Below, piece by piece: positions 46,484 through 56,644 of a stretch of DNA of 64,000 nt; position 1 is the first letter of the stretch, and the number at the start of each line of letters is the position of its first letter. Below the pieces are notes generated by a model. That model searched no databases. It was given only the letters and a program-made list of their open reading frames with translations, and was not told the DNA's origin. Source of the stretch: UBA7703 sp963667195 (GTDB lineage Bacteria > Bacillota > Clostridia > Christensenellales > CAG-138); the NCBI GenBank assembly GCA_963667195.1, contig OY762962.1, positions 2,356,001 to 2,420,000 on the forward strand. The letters run 5' to 3'. The position numbers were made by a program, and so were the translations under genes.

Positions 46484-46747
46484 ATGATTCGTTTTCAATA
46501 TACGATTCAGGATCAGATCGGCCTGCACGCGCGGCCGGTCGGGCTGCTCGCAAAGACGGTTGCGCCGTATCAGGACGCGAAGATCACCATCTCCTGCGGC
46601 GAACAGGCGGCGGATGCAAAGCGAATTTTTGCGATGATGGCGCTGCAGGCGAGGCAGGGAGACACCATCACGGTCAGCGTGGAAGGCGGAGATGAGCAGG
46701 CGATTGCGGAAGCAATCCGCGCGGTCTTCCTCTCCGAACATCTATAA
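46484..46747 (+). CDS. ptsH: HPr-like phosphocarrier lacking the regulatory serine
   Basis: The 87-residue protein has the HPr fold with QIGLHARPVG and phosphorylated His15. At the position of the regulatory Ser46 of Firmicutes HPr, the motif KSIMG is replaced by KRIFA (Lys46, Arg47). HPr kinase could not phosphorylate it there, so it should not serve in CcpA-type catabolite repression. The ATG at 46484 is chosen from the fold, with GAGGGA upstream. It is encoded with EI, EIIA and EIIBC, so it may be dedicated to this transporter. Confidence 0.9.
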   Translation: MIRFQYTIQDQIGLHARPVGLLAKTVAPYQDAKITISCGEQAADAKRIFAMMALQARQGDTITVSVEGGDEQAIAEAIRAVFLSEHL

Positions 46748-46757
46748 AGCAATGCGA

Positions 46758-46802
46758 AGACTCGCGAGAAAGGCAATCATCTGCTTCGTTCGCGGGTCTT
46801 TT
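46758..46802 (+). terminator. Hairpin between ptsH and ptsI, partial terminator
   Basis: A 9-bp stem (46758-46766 with 46791-46799, one T-G pair) with a short T tail overlapping the approach to the ptsI ribosome site. It probably lowers EI relative to HPr. Confidence 0.6.
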
Positions 46803-46813
46803 AGGAGTATGGC

Positions 46814-48439
46814 ATGCAACATTTATCAGGCATAGGCGCGTCAAAAGGCATCGCGCTGGAACCGATCATTCGGATTCAACCCAAGCTGGCTGCGATTGTG
46901 CCGACGAAAGCGCAAGACGCCGCTGCAGAGCGCGCGCGCTTTGTTCAGGCGGTGAACGAGTCCCGCGAGGCGCTGCAAGCGCTCCTTGTGAGCGCGAGCA
47001 AGACCGACGCGGAGGCAGCCGCCATCTTCGAGGTGCACCAGATGATGCTCGACGATCCCGACCTGACAGAAGGGGTAGAGGCACTGCTGGCGGAGGGGTG
47101 GACGGCGCAATGGGCGGTTCACCAGACCGCGGAGCAGCTCAAAAACCAACTACTCGCGTGCAGTGATCCATATTTTCAGGCGCGCGCGGCGGACGTGGAG
47201 GATATCTCGCGGCGTGTCATCCGGCACCTGATGCAGGAAACGGACGAGTCTTCGGCAATTCTCTCGCGCGGGATCGTGGTTGCGGACGACCTGCTGCCGA
47301 GCCAGACCGTGCAGTTTGACCGCGAGAAGGTGCGCGGAGTGATCACGCGCGGCGGCTCCTATGCGTCCCACGCAGCGATTCTCGCGCGGACGATGGGGAT
47401 TCCCTGCATCGTGGGCGTCGGGGACGCGTTTGACGCGATTCCGACCACCGGGCGAATCGCGATGGATGGTGGCAGCGGAGCAATCGTGGTGAACCCGGAC
47501 GAGCAGGAGGAAGCGGCGTTTCGGCGCCTTCGCGACGCGTTTGCCGAAAAGCAGGCGCTCATGGCGCAATATCGAGACAAACCCGCGATCACGCCGAGTG
47601 GCAAGCGCGTGTTGGTCTGCGCAAACATCGGCGATCCCGCCGACTGCGCGCAAGTGCTGGAGCAGAACGCGGACGGCGTCGGGTTGTTTCGCAGCGAATT
47701 TTTGTACCTCAACGGAACGGATTTTCCCACGGAGGAAGCGCAGTTTCAGGCGTATCGTGCAGTGCTGGAGGCGATTCGCCCAAAGCCGGTCGTGATTCGA
47801 ACCCTCGATCTGGGCAGCGACAAGCAAGCGCCGTATTTCGCAATCGGAGACGAAGAGAACCCCGCGCTGGGCTACCGCGCCATCCGCATCTGCCTGAACC
47901 AGCCGGAGATTTTCAAAACCCAGCTTCGGGCGCTTCTGCGCGCGTCGGTCTACGGCAAACTCTCCATCCTGTTTCCGATGATCGGGCAGGCGGAGCAGAT
48001 CGATCGCATTTTCGCCGTGCTGGAAGGCGTGAAGAGCGAGCTGAAAAAAGAAGCGATACCGTTTTCCGACGATATCGCGCTGGGAATCATGATTGAAACG
48101 CCGGCAGCCGCCATCCTTTCGGATGAGCTCGCCAAGCGCGTGGATTTCTTCTCAATCGGGACAAACGACCTCACACAGTATACGCTCGCGGTCGACCGGA
48201 CGAATCCGCGCGTCAACGATTTGTTCGACTACGCGCATCCCGCGGTGCTTCGGCTGATCAAGCTCACGGCGGAAAACGCGCACGCGAACGGGATTCCGGT
48301 GCATATCTGCGGCGAATCCGCGACGGACACGCGCCTGACCGACTTCTACTGCGCGGTGGGAATCGATGAGCTTTCCGTTTCGCCGGGCAGCGTGCTTGAG
48401 GTGAAGAAGGCCATCATCGAGTCGAAACCCGTGAAATGA
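46814..48439 (+). CDS. ptsI: Phosphoenolpyruvate-protein phosphotransferase (EI)
   Basis: At 541 residues it is a full-length EI. The phosphorylated histidine is in GGSYASHAAILAR (His186). The C-terminal PEP-binding barrel has VGLFRSEFLYL, RTLDLGSDKQAPYF, FSIGTNDLTQYTLAVDRTN and the catalytic cysteine in HICGESATD (Cys499). It transfers phosphate from phosphoenolpyruvate to HPr in the cytoplasm. AGGAG sits 6 bases ahead of the ATG. Together with HPr, EIIA and EIIBC it makes the locus a complete phosphorelay. Confidence 0.95.
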   Translation: MQHLSGIGASKGIALEPIIRIQPKLAAIVPTKAQDAAAERARFVQAVNESREALQALLVSASKTDAEAAAIFEVHQMMLDDPDLTEGVEALLAEGWTAQWAVHQTAEQLKNQLLACSDPYFQARAADVEDISRRVIRHLMQETDESSAILSRGIVVADDLLPSQTVQFDREKVRGVITRGGSYASHAAILARTMGIPCIVGVGDAFDAIPTTGRIAMDGGSGAIVVNPDEQEEAAFRRLRDAFAEKQALMAQYRDKPAITPSGKRVLVCANIGDPADCAQVLEQNADGVGLFRSEFLYLNGTDFPTEEAQFQAYRAVLEAIRPKPVVIRTLDLGSDKQAPYFAIGDEENPALGYRAIRICLNQPEIFKTQLRALLRASVYGKLSILFPMIGQAEQIDRIFAVLEGVKSELKKEAIPFSDDIALGIMIETPAAAILSDELAKRVDFFSIGTNDLTQYTLAVDRTNPRVNDLFDYAHPAVLRLIKLTAENAHANGIPVHICGESATDTRLTDFYCAVGIDELSVSPGSVLEVKKAIIESKPVK

Positions 48440-48483
48440 TCGCGGTGAATTGAGCCAAATCGCATACATCAGATTATTTGATC

Positions 48484-48517
48484 TGGCGTCGTCTTTCAGG
48501 CGGCGTCAGTTTTTTTG
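48484..48517 (+). terminator. Terminator of the PTS locus
   Basis: An 8-bp stem (48484-48491 with 48503-48510, two G-T pairs) and seven Ts. Confidence 0.85.
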
Positions 48518-48577
48518 TGAGAAATGACTCAGGTACGATATGGAACGCGGGGATGAATGCAGTTTGAGCCAGCAGAT

Positions 48578-49123
48578 TCACGATTGCTGGCTATTGAGTT
48601 CGTCGATGCACTCCTGAGACCAATCGATGCACATTTCGTAAAAATAGACGCCGAAGTTTGCCGCAAAACTGTGCTGACGCACATAAGCGTACTGCTTCAT
48701 GGATTCCCGGCAGGAGTCATAAACCTCCTGCACGTGTACGAGCTGCTCGCGGCAGCACGACTGGAACGTCATCAGCTTTTCGAGGCTGACTTCCCGCTCC
48801 ACCACGCCGGAAAAGAAAATCTTCATCAAAAACGGCACGCGCAGCGGCATGTCGTCGCGCATGCTGTCCTCGGCAATCCACCGCAGCAGCTCCTCTTTTC
48901 CGCTTTTCGTCAGGGAGAAAACGTTCTTGTTCGGCTTGTCGGTTTGGATGACCGTTTCGGACGCAATCCAGCCGAGCTTTTCCATCTCCCGCAGTTCGCG
49001 GTAGATTTGGCTCGTCTGCGCCTGCCAGAAGTGGTTCAGAGAGTTCTGAAAGGACTTGCTCAGATCATACCCCGTCATAGGGGAATAGTTCAGTAACCCT
49101 AAAATTCCATGTTTGAGCGACAA
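48578..49123 (-). CDS. PadR family transcriptional regulator
   Basis: The 181-residue protein has the PadR N-terminal winged helix (LKHGILGLLNYSPMTGYDL, then QIYRELREMEKLGWI) and the C-terminal helical dimerisation domain of the Vir_act_alpha_C type. Start is TTG at 49123, seven bases after AGAGGTG. It diverges from the sigma-54 activator gene across a 202-base AT-rich gap (49124-49325) that contains overlapping TATAAT-like boxes around 49140-49180. It may control itself and the activator; the effector is unknown. Confidence 0.88.
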   Translation of the reverse strand: MSLKHGILGLLNYSPMTGYDLSKSFQNSLNHFWQAQTSQIYRELREMEKLGWIASETVIQTDKPNKNVFSLTKSGKEELLRWIAEDSMRDDMPLRVPFLMKIFFSGVVEREVSLEKLMTFQSCCREQLVHVQEVYDSCRESMKQYAYVRQHSFAANFGVYFYEMCIDWSQECIDELNSQQS

Positions 49124-49325
49124 AATGCTTCACCTCTTGATAGAATATATGTATAATATAGAACAAGTGTAATATAATAACAAGGGCGATTGAAAAACGC
49201 GGATGCCGATGGGCGGAAAACGGCGAAGATATGCGCTAGTTTCGCACACCGCTGCAAAACGAGAAAACACAGAAAGAGAATTTGGATATACGTAGAACGA
49301 AACAGACCGATTGAGGGACACAAGT

Positions 49326-51347
<2,022 letters not shown>

Positions 51348-51388
51348 GCTGCAAGCAGTTCTTGCGATGAAACAGAGGCTTGAACAAC

Positions 51389-52747
51389 ATGGAAGTAAAC
51401 ATTGTCAATGAACAATCTCAAAAACTCCTGCTCAGCGAGCAAATGCGCCAATCGCTGTGTGTTTTGGGCATGTCCTTTCAGGAGCTGACGGCGTATCTGA
51501 CGCAGGCGGCTACGGAAAACCCGATGCTGGAGCTCCTGCCACCGGAAGCGGGCGGCACGGAGGAAGAAGCGTTCGATGGCGAGAACAACAGCGGCGCGGA
51601 GGATTGGCAGGAGAACGGTGAAGAAGCCGAATTCTATTGCGGCTGCGCAAAACAGACCGCACTGGAAGCGTATGGCATCAAGCGGGAACGTTTTTCGGAT
51701 ATGCTGCGGGAGCAGCTGATTGGCAAGACGCAGGATAAGCAGGTGCTCCGCTGCTGCTCGTTGTTCATCGACTGTCTGGATCAGCGCGGATACCTCAGCT
51801 GCGACTGGGATCAGGTGGGGAAGGACGCGCATTTCAGCGCGAACACGGTCAGAAGCGCGATTCTCCTGCTGCAAAGCCTGGAGCCGGTGGGCGTGGGCGC
51901 CCGAGATTTGACCGAGTGTTTGTTGCTGCAATTATCGGCTCGTGTGCCGTACGACGAGCACGCGGCGCAGCTCGTGCTTCAGGGCCTGCCGCTGCTGGCA
52001 AAGAGCGACTACAAAGGCATCGCGCGGCTGCTCGGCGTCGGCCCCAAAGAAGCGCTGCGATGCGCGGAGGCGGTGCGCGCGCTCAACCCGATTCCGGCGC
52101 GCGGATATGATGCGGGCGAAACGATCTGCTATGTGATTCCGGATGTGATCGTTCAGTCTGATGCGGACGGCTTGAGCGTTTCGCTCAATCAAGCTGCGAC
52201 GGCGCGGCTCCTGATTCCGCAGGAGTATAGCCTGCTTGCAGGAAATTCGAAGGATGAGACGACAAAATCGTTTATCAACACGTATGCGCGGCAGGCGAAA
52301 TTCCTTCTTCGCGCCTTGGAGGATCGCAACAAGACGGTGCTTCAGGTTGCGCGCTGCATCGTACGCATGCAGAAGGACTATCTAATGTTTGGCGGCTTGC
52401 CCGCGGCGATGACGCTGCGCGATATTGCGGATGAAACAGGGCTCCATGTTTCAACCGTTAGCCGGGCGATCAAAGACAAGTACCTGCTCTGCTGCCACGG
52501 ATCGGTTCCGATCAAGTCCCTGTTTTCATCGGGGCTGCGATTTGGCTCGGGCGAGGTGGTAACCCCCGCGATGATCTGCCGGCAGATCGATGCGCTGATT
52601 CGCGCGGAAAACGCAAACAATCCTTTTTCGGACGAAGAGCTCAAACACGAGCTGGTGTCCTCCGGCTTCGTCGTGTCCAGACGGACGATTGCGAAATATC
52701 GAACATCCATGGGAATTCCAACTTCGCAGATGCGCATGCGTGCGTAA
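51389..52747 (+). CDS. rpoN: RNA polymerase sigma-54 factor
   Basis: The 452-residue protein has region I rich in Gln/Leu (QSQKLLLSEQMRQSLCVL, near the N-terminus), an acidic region II (about 50-80), the core-binding domain and the C-terminal DNA-binding part with LRDIADETGLHVSTVSRAIK and the RpoN box VSRRTIAKYR. It recruits RNA polymerase to -24/-12 promoters. The ATG at 51389 follows AGAGG; a TTG three codons upstream is possible. It lies 41 bases behind the activator gene, so regulator and sigma factor are probably co-expressed. Confidence 0.95.
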   Translation: MEVNIVNEQSQKLLLSEQMRQSLCVLGMSFQELTAYLTQAATENPMLELLPPEAGGTEEEAFDGENNSGAEDWQENGEEAEFYCGCAKQTALEAYGIKRERFSDMLREQLIGKTQDKQVLRCCSLFIDCLDQRGYLSCDWDQVGKDAHFSANTVRSAILLLQSLEPVGVGARDLTECLLLQLSARVPYDEHAAQLVLQGLPLLAKSDYKGIARLLGVGPKEALRCAEAVRALNPIPARGYDAGETICYVIPDVIVQSDADGLSVSLNQAATARLLIPQEYSLLAGNSKDETTKSFINTYARQAKFLLRALEDRNKTVLQVARCIVRMQKDYLMFGGLPAAMTLRDIADETGLHVSTVSRAIKDKYLLCCHGSVPIKSLFSSGLRFGSGEVVTPAMICRQIDALIRAENANNPFSDEELKHELVSSGFVVSRRTIAKYRTSMGIPTSQMRMRA

Positions 52748-52764
52748 TGAACGATGTGACAAAG

Positions 52765-52797
52765 AAGTCGCTCCAAACGCGGCGACTTTATCGTTTT
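52765..52797 (+). terminator. Terminator of rpoN
   Basis: A 7-bp stem (52765-52771 with 52782-52788) followed by a T-rich tail. It isolates rpoN from the sigma-54 promoter that follows. Confidence 0.7.
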
Positions 52798-52817
52798 TAT
52801 TTGTAGAGAGGGTGGAT

Positions 52818-52833
52818 TGGCACGCGTTTTGCT
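52818..52833 (+). promoter_or_regulatory. Sigma-54 (-24/-12) promoter of the second asparaginase gene
   Basis: TGGCACG (52818-52824), four bases, TTGCT (52829-52833): a perfect match to the TGGCACR-N4-TTGCW consensus. Transcription should start near 52844, about 40 bases before the gene. Confidence 0.93.
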
Positions 52834-52884
52834 TTCATATAGATAGATATCAATGTACGAGAGAGCGAAACGCCGGGAGTAAAC

Positions 52885-53877
52885 ATGAAAAAGTTGATGA
52901 TATTGTCTACGGGCGGCACAATCGCCTGCACGGAAACGGCTGAAGGATTGATTCCGACGTTGAGCGCGAACGAAATTTTGGCATATGTATTCGGCAAAGC
53001 GAAATTCGCAAGCATTGAGACAAGGGCGATACTCAACCTTGACAGCTCAAACATTCAGCCGGAGGAGTGGCGGTTGATCGCGCAAGCGGTTTACGAGTGC
53101 TTGCCGGTTTACGACGGCATTGTGATTCTGCATGGCACAGATACGATGGCTTACACCGCAAGCATGCTTTCGCTGATGCTTCGCAATGTCGATAAACCCG
53201 TTGTGATCACGGGCTCGCAATTGCCCATAGGTCATGCCAAAACGGATGCCAAAGCAAACCTGAGGGATGCGCTGATCACGGCATCGAGCGGGATCGGCGG
53301 TGTTCTCGTGGTGTTTCACCGGATGGTCATGCTCGGTTGCCGCGTGGCGAAGGTGCGCACCACGAGTCAAAACGCGTTTGAAAGCATCAACCGCCTCCCG
53401 GTAGGCCGTGTTCGCTTCGGTCGCGTTCATCGGATAGACCCGCCGAACCCGCCGACCGGCAAACCGGTGTTGGACGACAAAATCGAGCCAAATGTATTTC
53501 TATTGAAGCTGATTCCGGGTACGAGACCGGAGGTGTTTGACGATATTGTGCGGCTCGGTTATCGCGGCGTGATCATAGAGGGATTTGGGCTCGGCGGACT
53601 ACATTGTCTGCGCCGCAACTTGCTGGATGGAATTCGAAAGCTCATGAACGCAAATGTCGTTGTGGTGCTGACGACGCAGTGCCGCTACGAGTCCAGCGAC
53701 CCGACCGTTTATGAAACGGGCAGACTTGCGCTGGAGCTTGGTATTCTTCAGGCATATGACATGACGAGCGAGTGCGCTGTGACGAAGCTCATGTGGGCGC
53801 TTGCGCATGCAGACACGCTGGAAGGCGTTCGGCAAATCATGTATGCGAATATTTGCGGGGAGATATCGCACGAGTAA
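52885..53877 (+). CDS. ansA: L-asparaginase, type I, second copy under sigma-54 control
   Basis: The 330-residue protein is a close paralog of the product of 3757-4773, with the same STGGTIACT and LHGTDTMAYTA catalytic motifs and long identical blocks such as EPNVFLLKLIPGTRPEVFDD. Bases 53182-53226 are identical to 4054-4098. Codon use is somewhat more AT-rich than in the first copy. GGGAG precedes the ATG. The gene stands between a perfect sigma-54 promoter and the control region of the eight-gene operon, so it is probably one of the sigma-54 targets and releases ammonia and aspartate from asparagine. Confidence 0.93.
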   Translation: MKKLMILSTGGTIACTETAEGLIPTLSANEILAYVFGKAKFASIETRAILNLDSSNIQPEEWRLIAQAVYECLPVYDGIVILHGTDTMAYTASMLSLMLRNVDKPVVITGSQLPIGHAKTDAKANLRDALITASSGIGGVLVVFHRMVMLGCRVAKVRTTSQNAFESINRLPVGRVRFGRVHRIDPPNPPTGKPVLDDKIEPNVFLLKLIPGTRPEVFDDIVRLGYRGVIIEGFGLGGLHCLRRNLLDGIRKLMNANVVVVLTTQCRYESSDPTVYETGRLALELGILQAYDMTSECAVTKLMWALAHADTLEGVRQIMYANICGEISHE

Positions 53878-54121
53878 CGGTCATAAATGGGCGAAGAAAA
53901 TCGGCAACCAATTAAACCAGAAAAGCCAGAGAAAACCAATCATAACCAGAAACCCTGATCAAACCATTTTAGAATTGGTCATACGACCCCAAAGGCGGGT
54001 TCCGCGAAAGTCGGTGGCTGTATACCACGTGAAAACAGAGAAATTGTACTTTTTGTTTATAGTTTTCAGGGACGATATATCGGAAATTGAACGAAAAGAA
54101 ATTTTTGATCAGCACGATGCT
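53878..54121 (+). promoter_or_regulatory. Upstream control region of the amide/D-peptide operon, possible activator sites
   Basis: No gene is supported. Two direct repeats with AACCAAT and AACCAGAAA (53906-53923 and 53934-53952), plus an inverted ATTGGT at 53974-53979, lie about 145-215 bases upstream of the -24/-12 promoter, a normal distance for an enhancer. They are candidate binding sites of the activator encoded at 49326-51347. No obvious terminator for the asparaginase gene was seen. Confidence 0.4.
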
Positions 54122-54137
54122 TGGCACGGTTTTTGCT
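54122..54137 (+). promoter_or_regulatory. Sigma-54 (-24/-12) promoter of the eight-gene operon
   Basis: TGGCACG (54122-54128), four bases, TTGCT (54133-54137): again a perfect consensus. Start near 54148, about 110 bases ahead of the first gene. Confidence 0.93.
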
Positions 54138-54259
54138 TATATAGAGGATAGAGAGAAAAACGCATATTCGTACATCCCAATCAACGATCGGAATCACACA
54201 AAACTTTCATCAAAATAAATGGAACCCATCATTTACCTGAACCAAACAGGAGGCGGCAC

Positions 54260-55435
54260 ATGAATTTTCTGACAGAAGCGTTTGCACAAAAAGACGCACT
54301 CATTTCGTTTCGGCGCATGTTGCACCAAAACCCTGAAATCGGACTCAAGCTTCCGTTTACGACGGACGCGGTCTGCGCGGCGCTCACGGAGCGCGGGGTT
54401 TCGCATCGGCGCGTGTTCGGCGGCGTGATCGCGACCATCGGGAAACCCGGCGGAAGGCGAATCCTGCTGCGCGGAGACATGGACGGGCTGCCGATTCTAG
54501 AGAAGACGGAGCTGCCGTTTGCCTCGCAAAACGGTGCCATGCATGCCTGCGGACACGATTTGCATGCCTCGATGCTGCTCGGTGCGGCGACAATGCTCAA
54601 ATCTCACGAGCAGGAGCTCATGGGAGAAGCGGTTCTGATGTTTCAGGCGGGCGAGGAGACGGGAGACGGAGCAGCCGCCATGATTACCTCGGGCGTGCTC
54701 GATCCCGCGCCGGACTTTGCCGCGGCGATCCACATCGCGGGCAACGACATGTACCCGACCGGAGCCATCTCGGTCAACAGCGGCGCGGTCTACGCAAGCC
54801 GCGATGAGATCGCAATCACCGTGCGCGGCAAGGGCGGTCACGGTGCGGAGCCGCACAAGGCGAAAAACCCGATCTATTGCGCAACGAAGATCATCGACGC
54901 GCTGACCGACCTGATGCGTTATGAGATCGACGCGGAGACGCCGTCGGTGCTGACGATCTGCCAGATTGAGGGCGGCACCGCGGCCAACGTAATCCCCGAA
55001 ACGTGCCGTTTCTGCGGAACGCTGCGCATGACGAACGAGGATAGACGTGCCTATGTGCTTGCGCGCATTCGTGAGGCAGCGACGGGCGTTGCCGCGGCGT
55101 ATGGCTGCGAGGCGCAGACGCAGATCATCGGCTCGATTCCGATGCTGGTCAACGACGCGGCGTTTGCGCAAACGGTGCAGACCTGGCTCGAAGGAAATCT
55201 GGAAGGCGCGCTGATCGCACCGCTGAGCAGCCATTTTTCGATGGGCAGCGACGACTTTGCGCTGATCTCCACTCGGGTTCCTTCGATCTATATGTATATT
55301 CTGAGCCTTTCACCCGAAGGGCGGCATTATCCGGAGCACCACGAGAGGGTGGAGTTTGACGACGAATCGGTGCCGATCGGCGCCGCGGTATACACACAGA
55401 TTGCCTACCAGTATCTGACACAAGAACACATCTAA
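54260..55435 (+). CDS. M20 family amidohydrolase/peptidase
   Basis: The 391-residue protein is an M20D-type metallo-amidohydrolase. RRMLHQNPEIGLKLPFT starts the fold, MHACGHDLHASMLLG (about 94-108) binds metal, and FQAGEETGDGAA carries the catalytic/metal glutamates. HYPEHHERVEFDD at the end gives another ligand. Relatives cleave N-acyl-L-amino acids or small peptides (hippurate hydrolase, aminoacylase, IAA-amino acid hydrolase). It is the first gene of the sigma-54 operon; AGGAGG precedes the ATG. Substrate is unknown. Confidence 0.9.
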   Translation: MNFLTEAFAQKDALISFRRMLHQNPEIGLKLPFTTDAVCAALTERGVSHRRVFGGVIATIGKPGGRRILLRGDMDGLPILEKTELPFASQNGAMHACGHDLHASMLLGAATMLKSHEQELMGEAVLMFQAGEETGDGAAAMITSGVLDPAPDFAAAIHIAGNDMYPTGAISVNSGAVYASRDEIAITVRGKGGHGAEPHKAKNPIYCATKIIDALTDLMRYEIDAETPSVLTICQIEGGTAANVIPETCRFCGTLRMTNEDRRAYVLARIREAATGVAAAYGCEAQTQIIGSIPMLVNDAAFAQTVQTWLEGNLEGALIAPLSSHFSMGSDDFALISTRVPSIYMYILSLSPEGRHYPEHHERVEFDDESVPIGAAVYTQIAYQYLTQEHI

Positions 55436-55458
55436 CGCGCGAAAGGAACGAACACAAG

Positions 55459-56625
55459 ATGAACGAGCGAGCAAACCGCATCATCAACGGCCTGATCGTC
55501 AAGGAAGGCGATGGCTACCGCACCTACACGCTGCAGGAGCGCATGGACTACTTTCACACCACCGCGTTCAGCATCGCCTGCATCGACCAATACAAGATCG
55601 ATTTCGTTTACAGCACCGGCACGACGGAGCACGATGGCGGCACGAAGGTCAACGACCAGACGCCGTTTATGGCGGCTTCGGTCAGCAAGGCTGTGTTTGC
55701 GGTCGCGCTCATGAAGCTTGTCCAGCGCGGCATCATCGATCTGGATCGGGACGTGAACGAATATCTCAAAGGGTATGTTCTGCCCGCAAAAGAAGGATTG
55801 AGCAATCGCGTCACGCTGCGCATGATCATGGCGCATCTCGCGGGGCTGAACGTGGACGGTTTTGGCGGCTATGCGCCCGGACAACCGCTGCCGACGGTGC
55901 TGCAGGTGCTCAACGGCGAACCGCCCGCCAAGACGGAGCGGCTGATGGTCGTTCGCGAGCCGAACACCTATGTGCCCAAGACCGCGGAGAACCCGACCGG
56001 GCCGTATTCCGGCGGCGGATTCGTGCTTGCGCAGAAGCTGGTGCTGGACGTGCTCGGTGTAACTGACTTTGCGGCGCTGATGGACGAGCTCGTGCTCAAG
56101 CCCTTCGGCATGACGAACAGCACGTTTTATCAGTCCTGCGATGAGCAGTTTGCGAAAATCTATCCCCAGCCGTTGCCGACAGGCTATAACAACACGCGCG
56201 GCGGCGAGCGGCTCGACCATTACGAGCCGATTCCCGGCGGACACGGCAACTATACGGAGCTGGCTGCGGGTGGGCTTTGGTCCACGGCGGAAGACCTCGC
56301 GAAGTTCGGCATGCACCTGCTGAACATCCTCAAAAACGACGACGATCCGGAGCTCACGCGGGACACCTTCCGCCAGATGCTCGTGCAGCAGAAGAACTCT
56401 GAAAACGGCATCGGCTTCTATATCTATCCCACGATGAACAAGGACGAATTCATGTTTGCGCACACCGGCTGCAACAACGGCTTTTTGAGCATGGCGTATT
56501 ATCTCTCCAGCGGCAAGGGGCTCACGATGATGTTTAACTCCAACGAGGGGCTGGATTTCTACTATACCGTCGGGCGCACGGTTGCGAACGAATACGGCTG
56601 GCCCATCGGCGAGACACAGGAATAA
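55459..56625 (+). CDS. Serine hydrolase of the class C beta-lactamase/D-peptidase family
   Basis: The 388-residue protein has the serine motif FMAASVSKAVFAVALMKL with SxxK at Ser74-Lys77, a tyrosine motif in GPYSGGGFVLAQKL and a late HTGCNNGF in place of the KTG box. Such beta-lactamase-family enzymes include D-aminopeptidase (DAP), esterases and D-Ala-D-Ala peptidases. There is no signal peptide, which argues against a cell-wall carboxypeptidase or resistance enzyme and for an intracellular D-stereospecific hydrolase. It lies 23 bases after the M20 gene. The D-specificity is inferred from context. Confidence 0.85.
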   Translation: MNERANRIINGLIVKEGDGYRTYTLQERMDYFHTTAFSIACIDQYKIDFVYSTGTTEHDGGTKVNDQTPFMAASVSKAVFAVALMKLVQRGIIDLDRDVNEYLKGYVLPAKEGLSNRVTLRMIMAHLAGLNVDGFGGYAPGQPLPTVLQVLNGEPPAKTERLMVVREPNTYVPKTAENPTGPYSGGGFVLAQKLVLDVLGVTDFAALMDELVLKPFGMTNSTFYQSCDEQFAKIYPQPLPTGYNNTRGGERLDHYEPIPGGHGNYTELAAGGLWSTAEDLAKFGMHLLNILKNDDDPELTRDTFRQMLVQQKNSENGIGFYIYPTMNKDEFMFAHTGCNNGFLSMAYYLSSGKGLTMMFNSNEGLDFYYTVGRTVANEYGWPIGETQE

Positions 56626-56644
56626 AACGAGGGAGGAAACCGCG

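Noticed and set aside
55459..56625. Beta-lactamase resistance gene
   Set aside because: Fold family matches, but there is no signal peptide, the KTG box is HTG-like, and the context is catabolic; D-peptidase or esterase is more likely.
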